In this document: positions 56,201 through 63,608 of the stretch, one piece after another
Position numbering within the stretch: position 1 is the first letter of the stretch
How the letters are laid out: each line of letters begins with the position of its first letter
NCBI RefSeq assembly: GCF_013201825.1
Contig: NZ_CP053836.1
Span: 2,046,001-2,110,000, forward strand
From: Halarcobacter ebronensis
GTDB taxonomy: Bacteria; Campylobacterota; Campylobacteria; Campylobacterales; Arcobacteraceae
Length of the DNA stretch: 64,000 bases
Direction of reading: 5' to 3'
Position numbers and translations under genes: made by a program
Notes under the pieces: generated by a model
Told to the model about the DNA's origin: nothing
Databases searched by the model: none
Seen by the model: the letters and a program-made list of their open reading frames with translations, nothing else

Positions 56201-57697
56201 GTTTCTACTTACTTTTGAAAAACATGCTAAAGGAGTATCGTCTCCCATAGAACCAACAGGTTCTTTTCCATCTTTAGCCATTGGCTCAATCATTTGATCA
56301 AGTACTTCATAAGTGATATTAAAATATTTTTGTTTTTTCTCTAAATTATCAAATTTATAATCTTCAACTTCTACGAAAGACTCATCAATATACTCTTGTA
56401 GATACTCCATATCTCCATTTAGCCATCTACTATATTTTTGAGAAGATTTTAGGTAATCGTTGATATCTTCCTCTTTTAAAACTTTTCCATGTTTTAAATC
56501 AATTCCAATCATTTGTCCTGATTGTAATCTTCCTCTCTCTAGAATGTTATTTTCATCTAATGCAACAGTTCCATACTCAGAAGTAATATAGATTTTATGA
56601 TCTTTTGTAATAATATATTTAGAAGGTCTTAATCCATTTCTATCTATCAAACACCCTATATGTCTTCCATCTGTTAAAGATACAGCAGCTGGGCCATCCC
56701 ATGCTTCCATTGCTGTTGATGTATACTCATAAAAAGCTCTTAAATCAGAGTCCATATGTGGTGCATTTTGCCAAGGTGCAGGGATCATGCTTCTTGCTGC
56801 TTTAAAGAAATCAACACCATTTACAATTAAAAATTCAAACATATTATCCAATGATGTTGAGTCTGAACCTACATTTTGCAGAATTGGAAGAATTCTTTTT
56901 ATTTCAGCATCGGTAAATATTTCTGATTCTATTTGTTCTGATTTTATCTGTACATTTACTCTATTTGCTTCAACAGAGTTAATCTCTCCATTGTGTGCAA
57001 TTGCTCTAAATGGTTGAGCAAGTCTCCATTGTGGAAGGGTATTTGTTGAAAATCTTTGATGAAATAGTGCAAACGAAATTTGAAAATCTTCATCTCTTAA
57101 ATCAATATAAAAATGCTTAATATGAGTAGGCATAATAAGCCCTTTGTAAGCAATTACTTTTGATGAAAAAGTCGGAATATAAAAATCTTTTTTATCAACT
57201 AATTTATGTTCACACTCTTTTCTTGTTAAATACAACATTGCATCAAATCTTTTTAAACTCATCAAAGCACTTGCTGTTACAAATACTTGAATAATATGAG
57301 GCAAACTCTCTAAGGCTTGTTGACCTAAGGCATCCGTATCTACTGGAACTTCCCTTGTTAATAATACTTTTAAATCATTCTCTTCACATTTTAATTTGAA
57401 TGTTTCTATATCATCTAATTCTTTTGTAAAAATCATAGCTACAGCATATTTTTCTGGTAAATCTATTCCGCTTTCTAAAGCTATTTTTCTCATAAACTTA
57501 TCTGGCATAGATAGTAATAACCCAGAACCATCTCCGGTTTTACCATCAGCTGCAATCGCACCTCTATGCATCATTCTTTCAAGCGAGGTTATTGCATCTT
57601 CTAAATTTTTATGGCTAGGTCTATTTTTTAAATCTGCAAGTAGTCCAAAACCACAGTTATCTTTAAAAGAAGTAAGTAAATCTAAATTACAACCCAT
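53261..57697 (-). CDS. gltB: Glutamate synthase, large subunit
   Basis: The protein has 1478 residues, starting at the second in-frame ATG, which has AAAGGA 5 nt upstream. The first ATG at 57703 overlaps that site. Processing would expose the catalytic Cys15 (DNCGFG) as the new N-terminus of the type II glutaminase domain. The central and FMN-binding synthase domains follow (EGGEDPKRFG, GVTPGYLRSAEEIQIK), with a 3Fe-4S cysteine cluster (CKILRICHTNKCSVG). The C-terminal GXGXG beta-helix domain spans about 1250-1420. With gltD it assimilates ammonium through glutamine. Divergent from the TRAP operon. Confidence 0.96.
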   Translation of the reverse strand: MGCNLDLLTSFKDNCGFGLLADLKNRPSHKNLEDAITSLERMMHRGAIAADGKTGDGSGLLLSMPDKFMRKIALESGIDLPEKYAVAMIFTKELDDIETFKLKCEENDLKVLLTREVPVDTDALGQQALESLPHIIQVFVTASALMSLKRFDAMLYLTRKECEHKLVDKKDFYIPTFSSKVIAYKGLIMPTHIKHFYIDLRDEDFQISFALFHQRFSTNTLPQWRLAQPFRAIAHNGEINSVEANRVNVQIKSEQIESEIFTDAEIKRILPILQNVGSDSTSLDNMFEFLIVNGVDFFKAARSMIPAPWQNAPHMDSDLRAFYEYTSTAMEAWDGPAAVSLTDGRHIGCLIDRNGLRPSKYIITKDHKIYITSEYGTVALDENNILERGRLQSGQMIGIDLKHGKVLKEEDINDYLKSSQKYSRWLNGDMEYLQEYIDESFVEVEDYKFDNLEKKQKYFNITYEVLDQMIEPMAKDGKEPVGSMGDDTPLACFSKVSRNFTDFFRQKFAQVTNPPIDPYREKIVMSLETGFGHTHNILDEKPEYAKRLKVASPILMKEKFDVLISFGQEKSPRYDEYYKNRTFTTTFKKDLKASLEQLASYVIKAIKVDKVSIVVLDDRDVSQNTKVIPMAMAVGFINEKLLNEGIRHQVSIVAVSGEIYDPHMAAVLIAYGATAIYPYMMYASAVALYERKDASKYEMQRVLKNTQKSINAGLLKIMSKMGISTIASYRNSRLFDIIGLSDEIIKECFNGSHSDLCGLDYSDIEERIEKQHFDAFFDDKHMFPLNLGGFYKYIDGGEYHDYGPATTRAMHNKQAQNKEDISDFDKLRELVANRDKKFIRDFFEFNSDRKPIDVSDVESKEDIFKRFATAAMSCGSISPEAHEAMAMAMNTIGGMSNSGEGGEDPKRFGTIKNSKIKQVASGRFGVTPGYLRSAEEIQIKVAQGAKPGEGGQLPGHKVTALIASLRHTVEGVTLISPPPHHDIYSIEDLAQLIFDLKQINPEAKITVKLVSTIGVGTIAAGVAKAYADRIVISGSDGGTGAAPLTSIKHTGNPWEMGLSEAHNALKANHLRESVHVQTDGGLKTGLDVVKAAMLGAESYAFGTASLTLLGCKILRICHTNKCSVGVATQDEDLREQFKGSVERLISYFTFIAEDVRNILASLGYSTIEEIIGRSDLLKVIDDKFAQKFDFQNILRRIDGVDTCQKEFNEPFDKNKFERELLKKVHRTIEKPATPIKIKENISNLNRSFGTLISGEIAKYYGDAGLPDGSINIFLTGIAGQSFGALLSKGMNLYLDGAANDYVGKGMNGGKIIVNTPHQGSEFAGAGNTCLYGATGGKLYVRAAVGERFAVRNSGATAVVEGTGDNACEYMTGGIVVILGNTGINFGAGMTGGLSFVYDPEKHFVDKMNQELIEAVRIDTDDTERERLYLKRLLMDYLNETESERAESILENFRAEIRNFWMVKPKNMTVLPLNPDEGV

Positions 57698-57846
57698 CTT
57701 CATCCTTTATAATCTTTATATTCCAAAAAGTTGAAGATTGTATCTTTCTTTTGTTTAAAACATGGTTAAGATAAATTGGGTAAAATGGCACTAAAATGCT
57801 ACTTTCTTGCCTATAATATACACTTTTTTATAATTTGCAATATTTA

Positions 57847-57878
57847 TACATAACTTTTACATAACTTTACATTATACT
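57847..57878 (+). promoter_or_regulatory. dctP1 promoter with tandem 11-bp repeats
   Basis: TACATAACTTT occurs twice in tandem (57847-57857 and 57858-57868), one helical turn apart. The -10 element TATACT (57873-57878) follows 15 nt after the start of the second copy. The same element at the same distance lies before dctP2. The repeats sit where a regulator could overlap the -35 region. Confidence 0.6.
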
Positions 57879-57907
57879 CTTTTTGAAACAGAAAACAAGG
57901 AGTGAAA

Positions 57908-58903
57908 ATGAAAAAACTAGTAATAGGAACAGTTGCAGCAGCAATGCTTGCTACAGCTACTTTAGCAGCAGAGTACACTTTAAAGTTCTCACATGTTGTT
58001 AGCGCGAATACGCCAAAAGGGAAAGCAGCTGAGTTCTTTGAAAAAAGATTAGAAGAGTTATCTGGAGGAAGAATTGACGTACAAGTATATCCATCTTCTC
58101 AATTATATAACGATAATGCAGTTGTAAAAGCATTAAGATTAGACTCAGTTCAAATGGCAGCGCCATCATTTTCTAAATTTGGTAAAATCGTGCCACAATT
58201 AGCACTATTTGACTTACCATTTCTATTTAAAGATGTAGATCATTTACATAGAGTACAAGATGGTGAAGTTGGTGAAAAATTAAAAGAGATGGTTTCAGCT
58301 AAAGGTATAGTTGCATTAGATTTTTGGGATGCAGGATTTAAACAATTCTCTTCATCAAAAAAAGCTATTGTTATGCCAGAAGATGCAGAGGGACAAAAAT
58401 TTAGAATTATGTCTTCTAAAGTATTAGAAGCTCAAATCAAAGCAGTTGGTGGAAACCCACAAATGATGCCATTTTCTGAAGTATATTCAGGATTACAACA
58501 AGGTGTTATTGATGCAGCAGAAAACCCAATCTCTAATATCTATACTAAAAAATTCCACGAAGTACAAAAATATTTAACAATGTCAGACCACGGATATTTA
58601 GGATACTTAGTAGTTATGTCTAAAAAATTCTGGAACTCTTTACCAGCTGATTTACAAGCAAATGTAAAACAAGCTATGAAAGAGGCAACTGCTGAAGAGA
58701 GAAAATTAGCACAAGCTTTAGACAAAGAACAATTTGAAGAGATTCAAAAATATGCAAAAGAGACTGGAAACTTAGAAATTATCACTTTAACACCTGAGCA
58801 GAGAGAGGCTTGGAGAAAAGTTGAAAGTACAATTTACCCTGAGTTTTATGACAAAGATAAAATTGGTAAAGACTTAATTGAAGGTGCTCTTAACACTAAA
58901 TAA
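57908..58903 (+). CDS. TRAP transporter solute-binding protein 1 (DctP family)
   Basis: The 331-residue periplasmic protein starts at the ATG at 57908, with AAGGAG 5-6 nt upstream; a GTG at 57902 overlaps that site. A signal peptide ends near LAA (about 20). The mature domain has the DctP fold with KFSHVVSANTPKGKAAEFF, VQVYPSSQLY and GQKFRIMSSKVLEAQ, in which the Arg contacts a carboxylate ligand. It binds an organic acid and delivers it to DctQM. A second, very similar binding protein follows. The C4-dicarboxylate or other acid specificity is not resolved. Confidence 0.93.
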   Translation: MKKLVIGTVAAAMLATATLAAEYTLKFSHVVSANTPKGKAAEFFEKRLEELSGGRIDVQVYPSSQLYNDNAVVKALRLDSVQMAAPSFSKFGKIVPQLALFDLPFLFKDVDHLHRVQDGEVGEKLKEMVSAKGIVALDFWDAGFKQFSSSKKAIVMPEDAEGQKFRIMSSKVLEAQIKAVGGNPQMMPFSEVYSGLQQGVIDAAENPISNIYTKKFHEVQKYLTMSDHGYLGYLVVMSKKFWNSLPADLQANVKQAMKEATAEERKLAQALDKEQFEEIQKYAKETGNLEIITLTPEQREAWRKVESTIYPEFYDKDKIGKDLIEGALNTK

Positions 58904-58911
58904 TTATTATA

Positions 58912-58942
58912 GATAGACTATCAAATAACATGATAGTCTATC
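58912..58942. terminator. 12-bp hairpin after dctP1
   Basis: GATAGACTATCA (58912-58923) pairs perfectly with TGATAGTCTATC (58931-58942) around a 7-nt loop. It is followed by CCCCATAAT, without a U-run. It may stabilise the dctP1 message and reduce read-through into the rest of the operon, as is common for abundant binding proteins. Confidence 0.65.
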
Positions 58943-59028
58943 CCCCATAATTTCAAGCTTTTTATACTATTTTTATGATTCTTATATTTAATTTAAATTT
59001 CCAAATTTCAACTAAATTACACAATAGG

Positions 59029-59049
59029 TACATAACTTTTAATTATAAT
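59029..59049 (+). promoter_or_regulatory. dctP2 promoter with the same operator-like element
   Basis: TACATAACTTTT (59029-59040) stands 15 nt (start to start) before a perfect TATAAT (59044-59049), the same spacing as at the dctP1 promoter. A degenerate copy, TACACAATAGG, lies immediately upstream (59018-59028). The element suggests dctP2-Q-M has its own start site under the same regulator. Confidence 0.6.
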
Positions 59050-59079
59050 CTATGTATAAGACAAGAAGGAGAATAATGT

Positions 59080-60135
59080 ATGACAATAAGTACTAAAGTA
59101 ATAATATCTACTATTATAGCTACTCCTATTCTGTTCTTTATTGGTTGTGGAAGTGAAAAAAAAGAGGAAAAAATCATAAAAGAAAATCCTATTCAATTAG
59201 GTGAGTATATTTTGAAATTTTCTCATGTGGTAAGCCCAGACACACCAAAAGGCAAAGCAGCTGAATTCTTTGAAAAGAGAGTTGAAGAGTTAACAAAAGG
59301 TAGAATTGATGTTCAAGTATACCCCTCTTCACAACTTTACAAAGATAATGCAGTTTTAAAAGCTTTAAAACTTGATTCTGTTCAAATGGCGGCACCTAGT
59401 TTTTCAAAATTTGGAAAAATAGTACCACAATTGGCACTTTTTGATTTACCTTTTCTTTTTAAAGATATTAACCATCTGCATAGGGTACAAGATGGTGAAG
59501 TTGGACAAAAACTAAAAGATATGGTTAATGAAAAAGGTTATATTGCTCTTGATTTTTGGGATAATAATTTTAAACAACTATCCTCATCAAAAAGAGCATT
59601 AATCGTGCCTGAAGATGTAGCGGGACAAAAATTTAGAATTATGTCCTCAAAAGTTCTTGAAGAACAATTCAAAGTTTTAGACGCAAATCCACAAGTTATG
59701 CCATTTTCTGAAGTCTATTCCGCTTTACAGCAAGGGGTAATAGATGGACAAGAGAATACAATCTCTAATATTTATACGAAAAAATTTCATGAAGTTCAAA
59801 GGTATCTAACCATAACAAATCACGGTTACTTAGGATATTTAGTTGTAATCTCAGAAAAATTTTGGAATACTTTACCAAAAGAGTTACAAAATGCTATTTT
59901 ACAAGCAATGAAAGAATCGACAATAAAGGAGAGGGAGTATGCTGAAGAATTAAATATAAAACAGTATAATCTTATTAAAGAGTATGCAAAAACGAGTGGT
60001 AAGTTAGAGATTATAAATCTAACAAAAGAACAAAAAGATTTTTGGAGAAAAACCGTTAGTAAAATCTATCCTGACTTTTATGATAAAAGTTTAATTGGAG
60101 AAGATTTGATTAAAGGTGTATTAGCAACGGAGTAA
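59080..60135 (+). CDS. TRAP transporter solute-binding protein 2 (putative lipoprotein)
   Basis: The 351-residue protein is closely similar without gaps to dctP1 across the mature domain (EYILKFSHVV onward) but has a different N-terminus. A hydrophobic segment (9-21) ends in FIGCGSEKKEEK, a plausible lipobox with Cys23 and a charged spacer, so it may be membrane-anchored. Binding-site differences include DGQENT versus DAAENP. AAGGAG lies 8 nt before the ATG. It starts a unit with dctQ (3-bp gap). Confidence 0.88.
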   Translation: MTISTKVIISTIIATPILFFIGCGSEKKEEKIIKENPIQLGEYILKFSHVVSPDTPKGKAAEFFEKRVEELTKGRIDVQVYPSSQLYKDNAVLKALKLDSVQMAAPSFSKFGKIVPQLALFDLPFLFKDINHLHRVQDGEVGQKLKDMVNEKGYIALDFWDNNFKQLSSSKRALIVPEDVAGQKFRIMSSKVLEEQFKVLDANPQVMPFSEVYSALQQGVIDGQENTISNIYTKKFHEVQRYLTITNHGYLGYLVVISEKFWNTLPKELQNAILQAMKESTIKEREYAEELNIKQYNLIKEYAKTSGKLEIINLTKEQKDFWRKTVSKIYPDFYDKSLIGEDLIKGVLATE

Positions 60136-60138
60136 AAG

Positions 60139-60765
60139 ATGATTATTTTTAAAATTATTAGTAAGATAATTGGTTTTATTAACCAATCTATCGCTGTAAT
60201 AGGCATAACTGGAGGGGTAACAGTAGCATTTGTTAATGTTGTTGCAAGATATGTTTTTGATGCCTCATTTGTTTGGGCAACTGAACTTACAGTATTCCTA
60301 TTTTTATGGAGTGTCTTTTTTGGTACAGCATATTGTTTCAAAAGGGATAAGCATATCTCTGTAACAATTATACTTGACATTATGCCAAGTAGAATTGCTA
60401 AAATAATGTTACTACTTGCACACTTAGTAACAATAGTATTTTTAGTTGCTGTTGCATATTATGGTTATGAGTATCTACTGCTTGTTATTGATTTAGATGA
60501 AAGATCAATTGACTTATGGGGAATGCCAATGTGGGTTCCTTATTTAGTAATTCCAATTGCTTTCTCTTTTGCAGCATATAGAGTTGCAGAGAGAATCCAT
60601 GGAATTTTATCAACTTCACATACAAAAATTTTAAGGGAGAGTGAAGCTGAACATGTTATTGCAGAGATGGGTATTGGTGCAAGAACAAATCAAGATAATG
60701 AGCATGTAAAGGAACTTAATAAAATGATTAAAGAAGTTGAAAAGAAAACAGGAGGAATGGTATGA
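60139..60765 (+). CDS. TRAP transporter small permease (DctQ)
   Basis: The 208-residue inner-membrane protein has four hydrophobic segments (about 14-36, 50-66, 88-112 and 128-150), the DctQ layout. The conserved FVWATELTVFLFLWSVFFGTAY lies between. The roughly 55-residue charged C-terminal tail is longer than usual. It helps form the QM membrane complex with the large permease. Its stop overlaps the dctM start (ATGA, 4 bp). Confidence 0.93.
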   Translation: MIIFKIISKIIGFINQSIAVIGITGGVTVAFVNVVARYVFDASFVWATELTVFLFLWSVFFGTAYCFKRDKHISVTIILDIMPSRIAKIMLLLAHLVTIVFLVAVAYYGYEYLLLVIDLDERSIDLWGMPMWVPYLVIPIAFSFAAYRVAERIHGILSTSHTKILRESEAEHVIAEMGIGARTNQDNEHVKELNKMIKEVEKKTGGMV

Positions 60766-62045
60766 GTATAGCTTTACTATTTGCAATATTTTTTACTCTT
60801 GTAATTCTAGGAACTCCAATTGCAATTTGTCTTGGGGCTTCAACATTTATTACTCTTTTAGTATTTACTGATATTTCTCCAATTGAAATTTCAGCAATGA
60901 TGTTTGAAAAAGTTGAGAGTTACTCTTTAATGGCTATTCCAATGTTTATTTTTGCAGGGAACCTTCTAAGTAAAGGTAGTGCAGCACAAAGAATTATTGA
61001 GTTTGCTAAATCTTGTGTTGGACATTTCCCAGGTGGACTTCCAATCTCTGCAATTTTTGCGTCAATCATCTTCGCGGCAGTTTCAGGTTCATCTCCAGCA
61101 ACTGTTGTTGCTATTGGTTCTATTATGTTTGGTGCTATTATGCAAGCTGGTTATCCTAAAAAATATGCAGTTGGGACAATTGCAACAGCTGGTTCTTTAG
61201 GTATTCTAATTCCTCCTTCAATTGTATTAATTGTATATGGAGTTACAGCAGAAGTTTCTATTGGTAAACTATTTATGGCAGGGGTTATCCCAGGTCTTAT
61301 GCTTGGTTTTATGCTTATGCTTGTTACTTATATTGGTGCAAGAAAATTAGGTTTTGAAAGAGAAGAACCACAACCATACAAAATTAGACTTAAAAAGATG
61401 AAAGATGCAGCTTGGGGTCTATTTACAATTGTACTTGTAATTGGTGGTATTTATGGAGGAGTATTTACTCCAACTGAAGCTGCTGCTGTTGCTGCTGTTT
61501 GGGCATTTATTGTTTCTGTATTTATCTATAAAGATATTAAGTTAACAGAACTATATACAACAGCTTTGGAGTCAGCAAAAACAACTTCAATGATTATGTT
61601 TATTATTGCAAATGCAATGCTTTTTGCTCACTTCTTAACTATTGAAAATATTCCTCAACACATTACCGAAGCTTTAGTAGAAGCAAATGTAAATAAATAT
61701 ATGTTCTTACTTATGGTTAACTTACTTCTAATTCTTGCTGGTTCATTTATGGAACCAAGTGCGATTATTATGATTATGGTTCCATTACTTCTTCCTGTTG
61801 CAGTTGCACTTGGAATTGATCCAATTCACTTTGGTATTGTAATTACAGTGAATATGGAGCTTGGAATGGTGTCCCCACCTGTTGGGCTTAATCTCTTTGT
61901 TACCTCTGGGCTTACAGGTATGAGTATCAAAGATGTTATTATTGCAGCTTGGCCATGGACCCTTACAATTTTAGCTGGACTTGTACTAATCACATATATT
62001 CCTGAAATAGTGATGTTCTTACCAAACATTATGTATGGAAGCTAA
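60762..62045 (+). CDS. TRAP transporter large permease (DctM)
   Basis: The 427-residue, about twelve-helix permease carries out the Na+-driven uptake step. Landmarks are GTPIAICLGAS near the N-terminus, MAIPMFIFAGNLL, AAVSGSSPATVVAIG (the first GSSxA hairpin motif) and GILIPPSIVLIVYGV. The late ELGMVSPPVGLNLFV is the second hairpin motif. Operon order is dctP1-dctP2-dctQ-dctM. A bidirectional terminator follows. Confidence 0.96.
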   Translation: MSIALLFAIFFTLVILGTPIAICLGASTFITLLVFTDISPIEISAMMFEKVESYSLMAIPMFIFAGNLLSKGSAAQRIIEFAKSCVGHFPGGLPISAIFASIIFAAVSGSSPATVVAIGSIMFGAIMQAGYPKKYAVGTIATAGSLGILIPPSIVLIVYGVTAEVSIGKLFMAGVIPGLMLGFMLMLVTYIGARKLGFEREEPQPYKIRLKKMKDAAWGLFTIVLVIGGIYGGVFTPTEAAAVAAVWAFIVSVFIYKDIKLTELYTTALESAKTTSMIMFIIANAMLFAHFLTIENIPQHITEALVEANVNKYMFLLMVNLLLILAGSFMEPSAIIMIMVPLLLPVAVALGIDPIHFGIVITVNMELGMVSPPVGLNLFVTSGLTGMSIKDVIIAAWPWTLTILAGLVLITYIPEIVMFLPNIMYGS

Positions 62046-62046
62046 T

Positions 62047-62086
62047 AAAAAAGAGTAAGGTGGATTTTCCATCTTACTCTTTTTTT
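62047..62086. terminator. Bidirectional terminator between dctM and the NosL-like gene
   Basis: A long stem (A-run then GAGTAAGGTGGA at 62053-62064, paired with TCCATCTTACTC at 62068-62079 including one G-T pair) has A and T runs on the outside. It serves both convergent operons. The minus-strand stop codon at 62074 lies within its right arm. Confidence 0.9.
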
Positions 62087-62658
62087 AATAACTCTCTTTT
62101 AATCATAGGATTAAGCAAAGTCTCTCCTCTATTTGCATAGAGTTTAATTTCATCAAAACTATAAATCTGTTTATTCTCTCTTTTTATCTCAAAAGTACCT
62201 ACTTGTGATTCAATAGAAGATCTTGTTTTACCACTGGTAATTGCTCCTATTGAAGTTTCGTAAGCTCCAAAACCATAACCAATTGGTGTATTTGCATCCC
62301 TTACATACCAAGCCAAGTTTGCATCTATATAGGCTCCTGTATCTGTAGTAAATACATAAATTCTAACTTCATTTTTGAAATCTTGTCTATTAAGCCATCT
62401 AAGCATACATCCAACATCATCAAAAACATATACATCTCCAGTTGAAGAGATAACTTGCGCTGAATTTTGATAGCTTTTAATCATCATCCCACAGTCATTA
62501 CAAATATATCTATTTTTGTAAGTTTCTAAAACAATTCTATAAGGACCCTCACCATAATATCCATGTACAACTTTTATATCTTCTCTTGTTTCCTTTGAGT
62601 AATTATATAAAGTCAAACTAAGAGCTACTAAAAAAAGATAAGGCCAAACTCTTCTCAT
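62074..62658 (-). CDS. NosL-like CxxC protein
   Basis: The 194-residue protein has an N-terminal membrane or signal segment (about 4-18). Its domain matches the NosL family pattern: Cys53-x2-Cys56-Gly-Met (ICNDCGMMI), then GDVYVFDDVGCMLRWL with Cys84. NosL is a copper-binding accessory of nitrous oxide reductase, but related proteins occur outside nos clusters. No nosZ, nosD or nosY is visible here. It should face the periplasm. It overlaps the upstream membrane-protein gene by 4 bp. Confidence 0.78.
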   Translation of the reverse strand: MRRVWPYLFLVALSLTLYNYSKETREDIKVVHGYYGEGPYRIVLETYKNRYICNDCGMMIKSYQNSAQVISSTGDVYVFDDVGCMLRWLNRQDFKNEVRIYVFTTDTGAYIDANLAWYVRDANTPIGYGFGAYETSIGAITSGKTRSSIESQVGTFEIKRENKQIYSFDEIKLYANRGETLLNPMIKRELLKKE

Positions 62659-63608
62659 AGAAATACTCCATTTTTTATATAATATATAAGAACAAAGTAA
62701 CTACAAATTGCAGTAAAAATGGTATTAAAAAGAATTGAATATTTAAAAAAAGTAGTCTCTTTTATTTTTATAATAGACTCAACTACATAAGCAGCTATTC
62801 CAAAAAAAACTCCAAGGAAAAGAGAAATCCAAATAAAATATCCTATATAAAAATACTCTTTCTGCAAGATACAAAAAGGGCACTGATGATTTGGTAAAAC
62901 ATAAATATAAATACTAAAAAAATAGGTAACTGCGAAATAAGAAGAAAAAAGAAAAATAGCATTTAATAAAAAGCTCAATATAATCTTTTTTAAATAACTT
63001 ACAACTATTGTTACTGCAAAAATGGCATAAAAAGCCAATGCTAAAGTTGTTCTATCTAATCCAAAAGGCAAGGCATCTGCTTTAAAAATTGTTGAACAAC
63101 AAAATACTGGAACTTTCAAAGGAATATTACTAAAATATAAAACCTCTGCAAGCAGTTCAATAAGAACAAGAAGAAGCAAAAAATTAAAAAAAAGATACTT
63201 CTTTTTTATATAAACAAATCTTTTTGATTTCAAATCAAGCCTATTTATTATTAACCACACAGCAAGCATAAAAACAATAAAGATTTTAAGAAGGAGGAGA
63301 ACCTCTCCATAATCGTTTGCACCAACGACCCCAGCTATGCACATAGCCCCAGGAACAACATGGGAGAGTTCAGCCAAGGTTTTTATAAAAAAGATAAAAA
63401 GAACAATTTTGCCTATTATTGTAAAATCTATTATTGTATTAACCAAGTAGTTTCTTTTTTCCAAAGAGTATTGCAAAGAAGTAGTTACTCCAAAATCCCA
63501 TTTTCTTAGGATTTTTATAACAGAAAACTCACTAATAAGCATTAAAACTACAAGGATTATTTCAATAAAAAGGAAAACAATAATATCATTTAACAAAAAT
63601 ATATTCAC
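62655..63608 (-). CDS. Polytopic membrane protein with DsbB-like CPFC motif
   Basis: The 317-residue protein has about eight hydrophobic segments. Cysteines stand at membrane borders: Cys90 (PGAMCIAG), Cys170-Cys171 (VFCCSTIF) and Cys243-x2-Cys246 (HQCPFCILQKEY). The last resembles the CPxC redox motif of DsbB/VKOR-type quinone-linked thiol oxidases. I do not recognise a named family. It overlaps the ABC ATPase upstream and the NosL-like gene downstream as ATGA, so the three form one unit. A thiol or metal redox role is inferred; an ABC permease role is an alternative but it lacks a recognisable FtsX-type fold. Confidence 0.7.
   Translation of the reverse strand: MNIFLLNDIIVFLFIEIILVVLMLISEFSVIKILRKWDFGVTTSLQYSLEKRNYLVNTIIDFTIIGKIVLFIFFIKTLAELSHVVPGAMCIAGVVGANDYGEVLLLLKIFIVFMLAVWLIINRLDLKSKRFVYIKKKYLFFNFLLLLVLIELLAEVLYFSNIPLKVPVFCCSTIFKADALPFGLDRTTLALAFYAIFAVTIVVSYLKKIILSFLLNAIFLFSSYFAVTYFFSIYIYVLPNHQCPFCILQKEYFYIGYFIWISLFLGVFFGIAAYVVESIIKIKETTFFKYSILFNTIFTAICSYFVLIYYIKNGVFL

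Noticed and set aside
59076-59096. ATG four bases upstream of the dctP2 start
   Set aside because: It opens a frame of only six codons and is too close to the ribosome binding site. The ATG at 59080 gives the full protein with 8-nt spacing.
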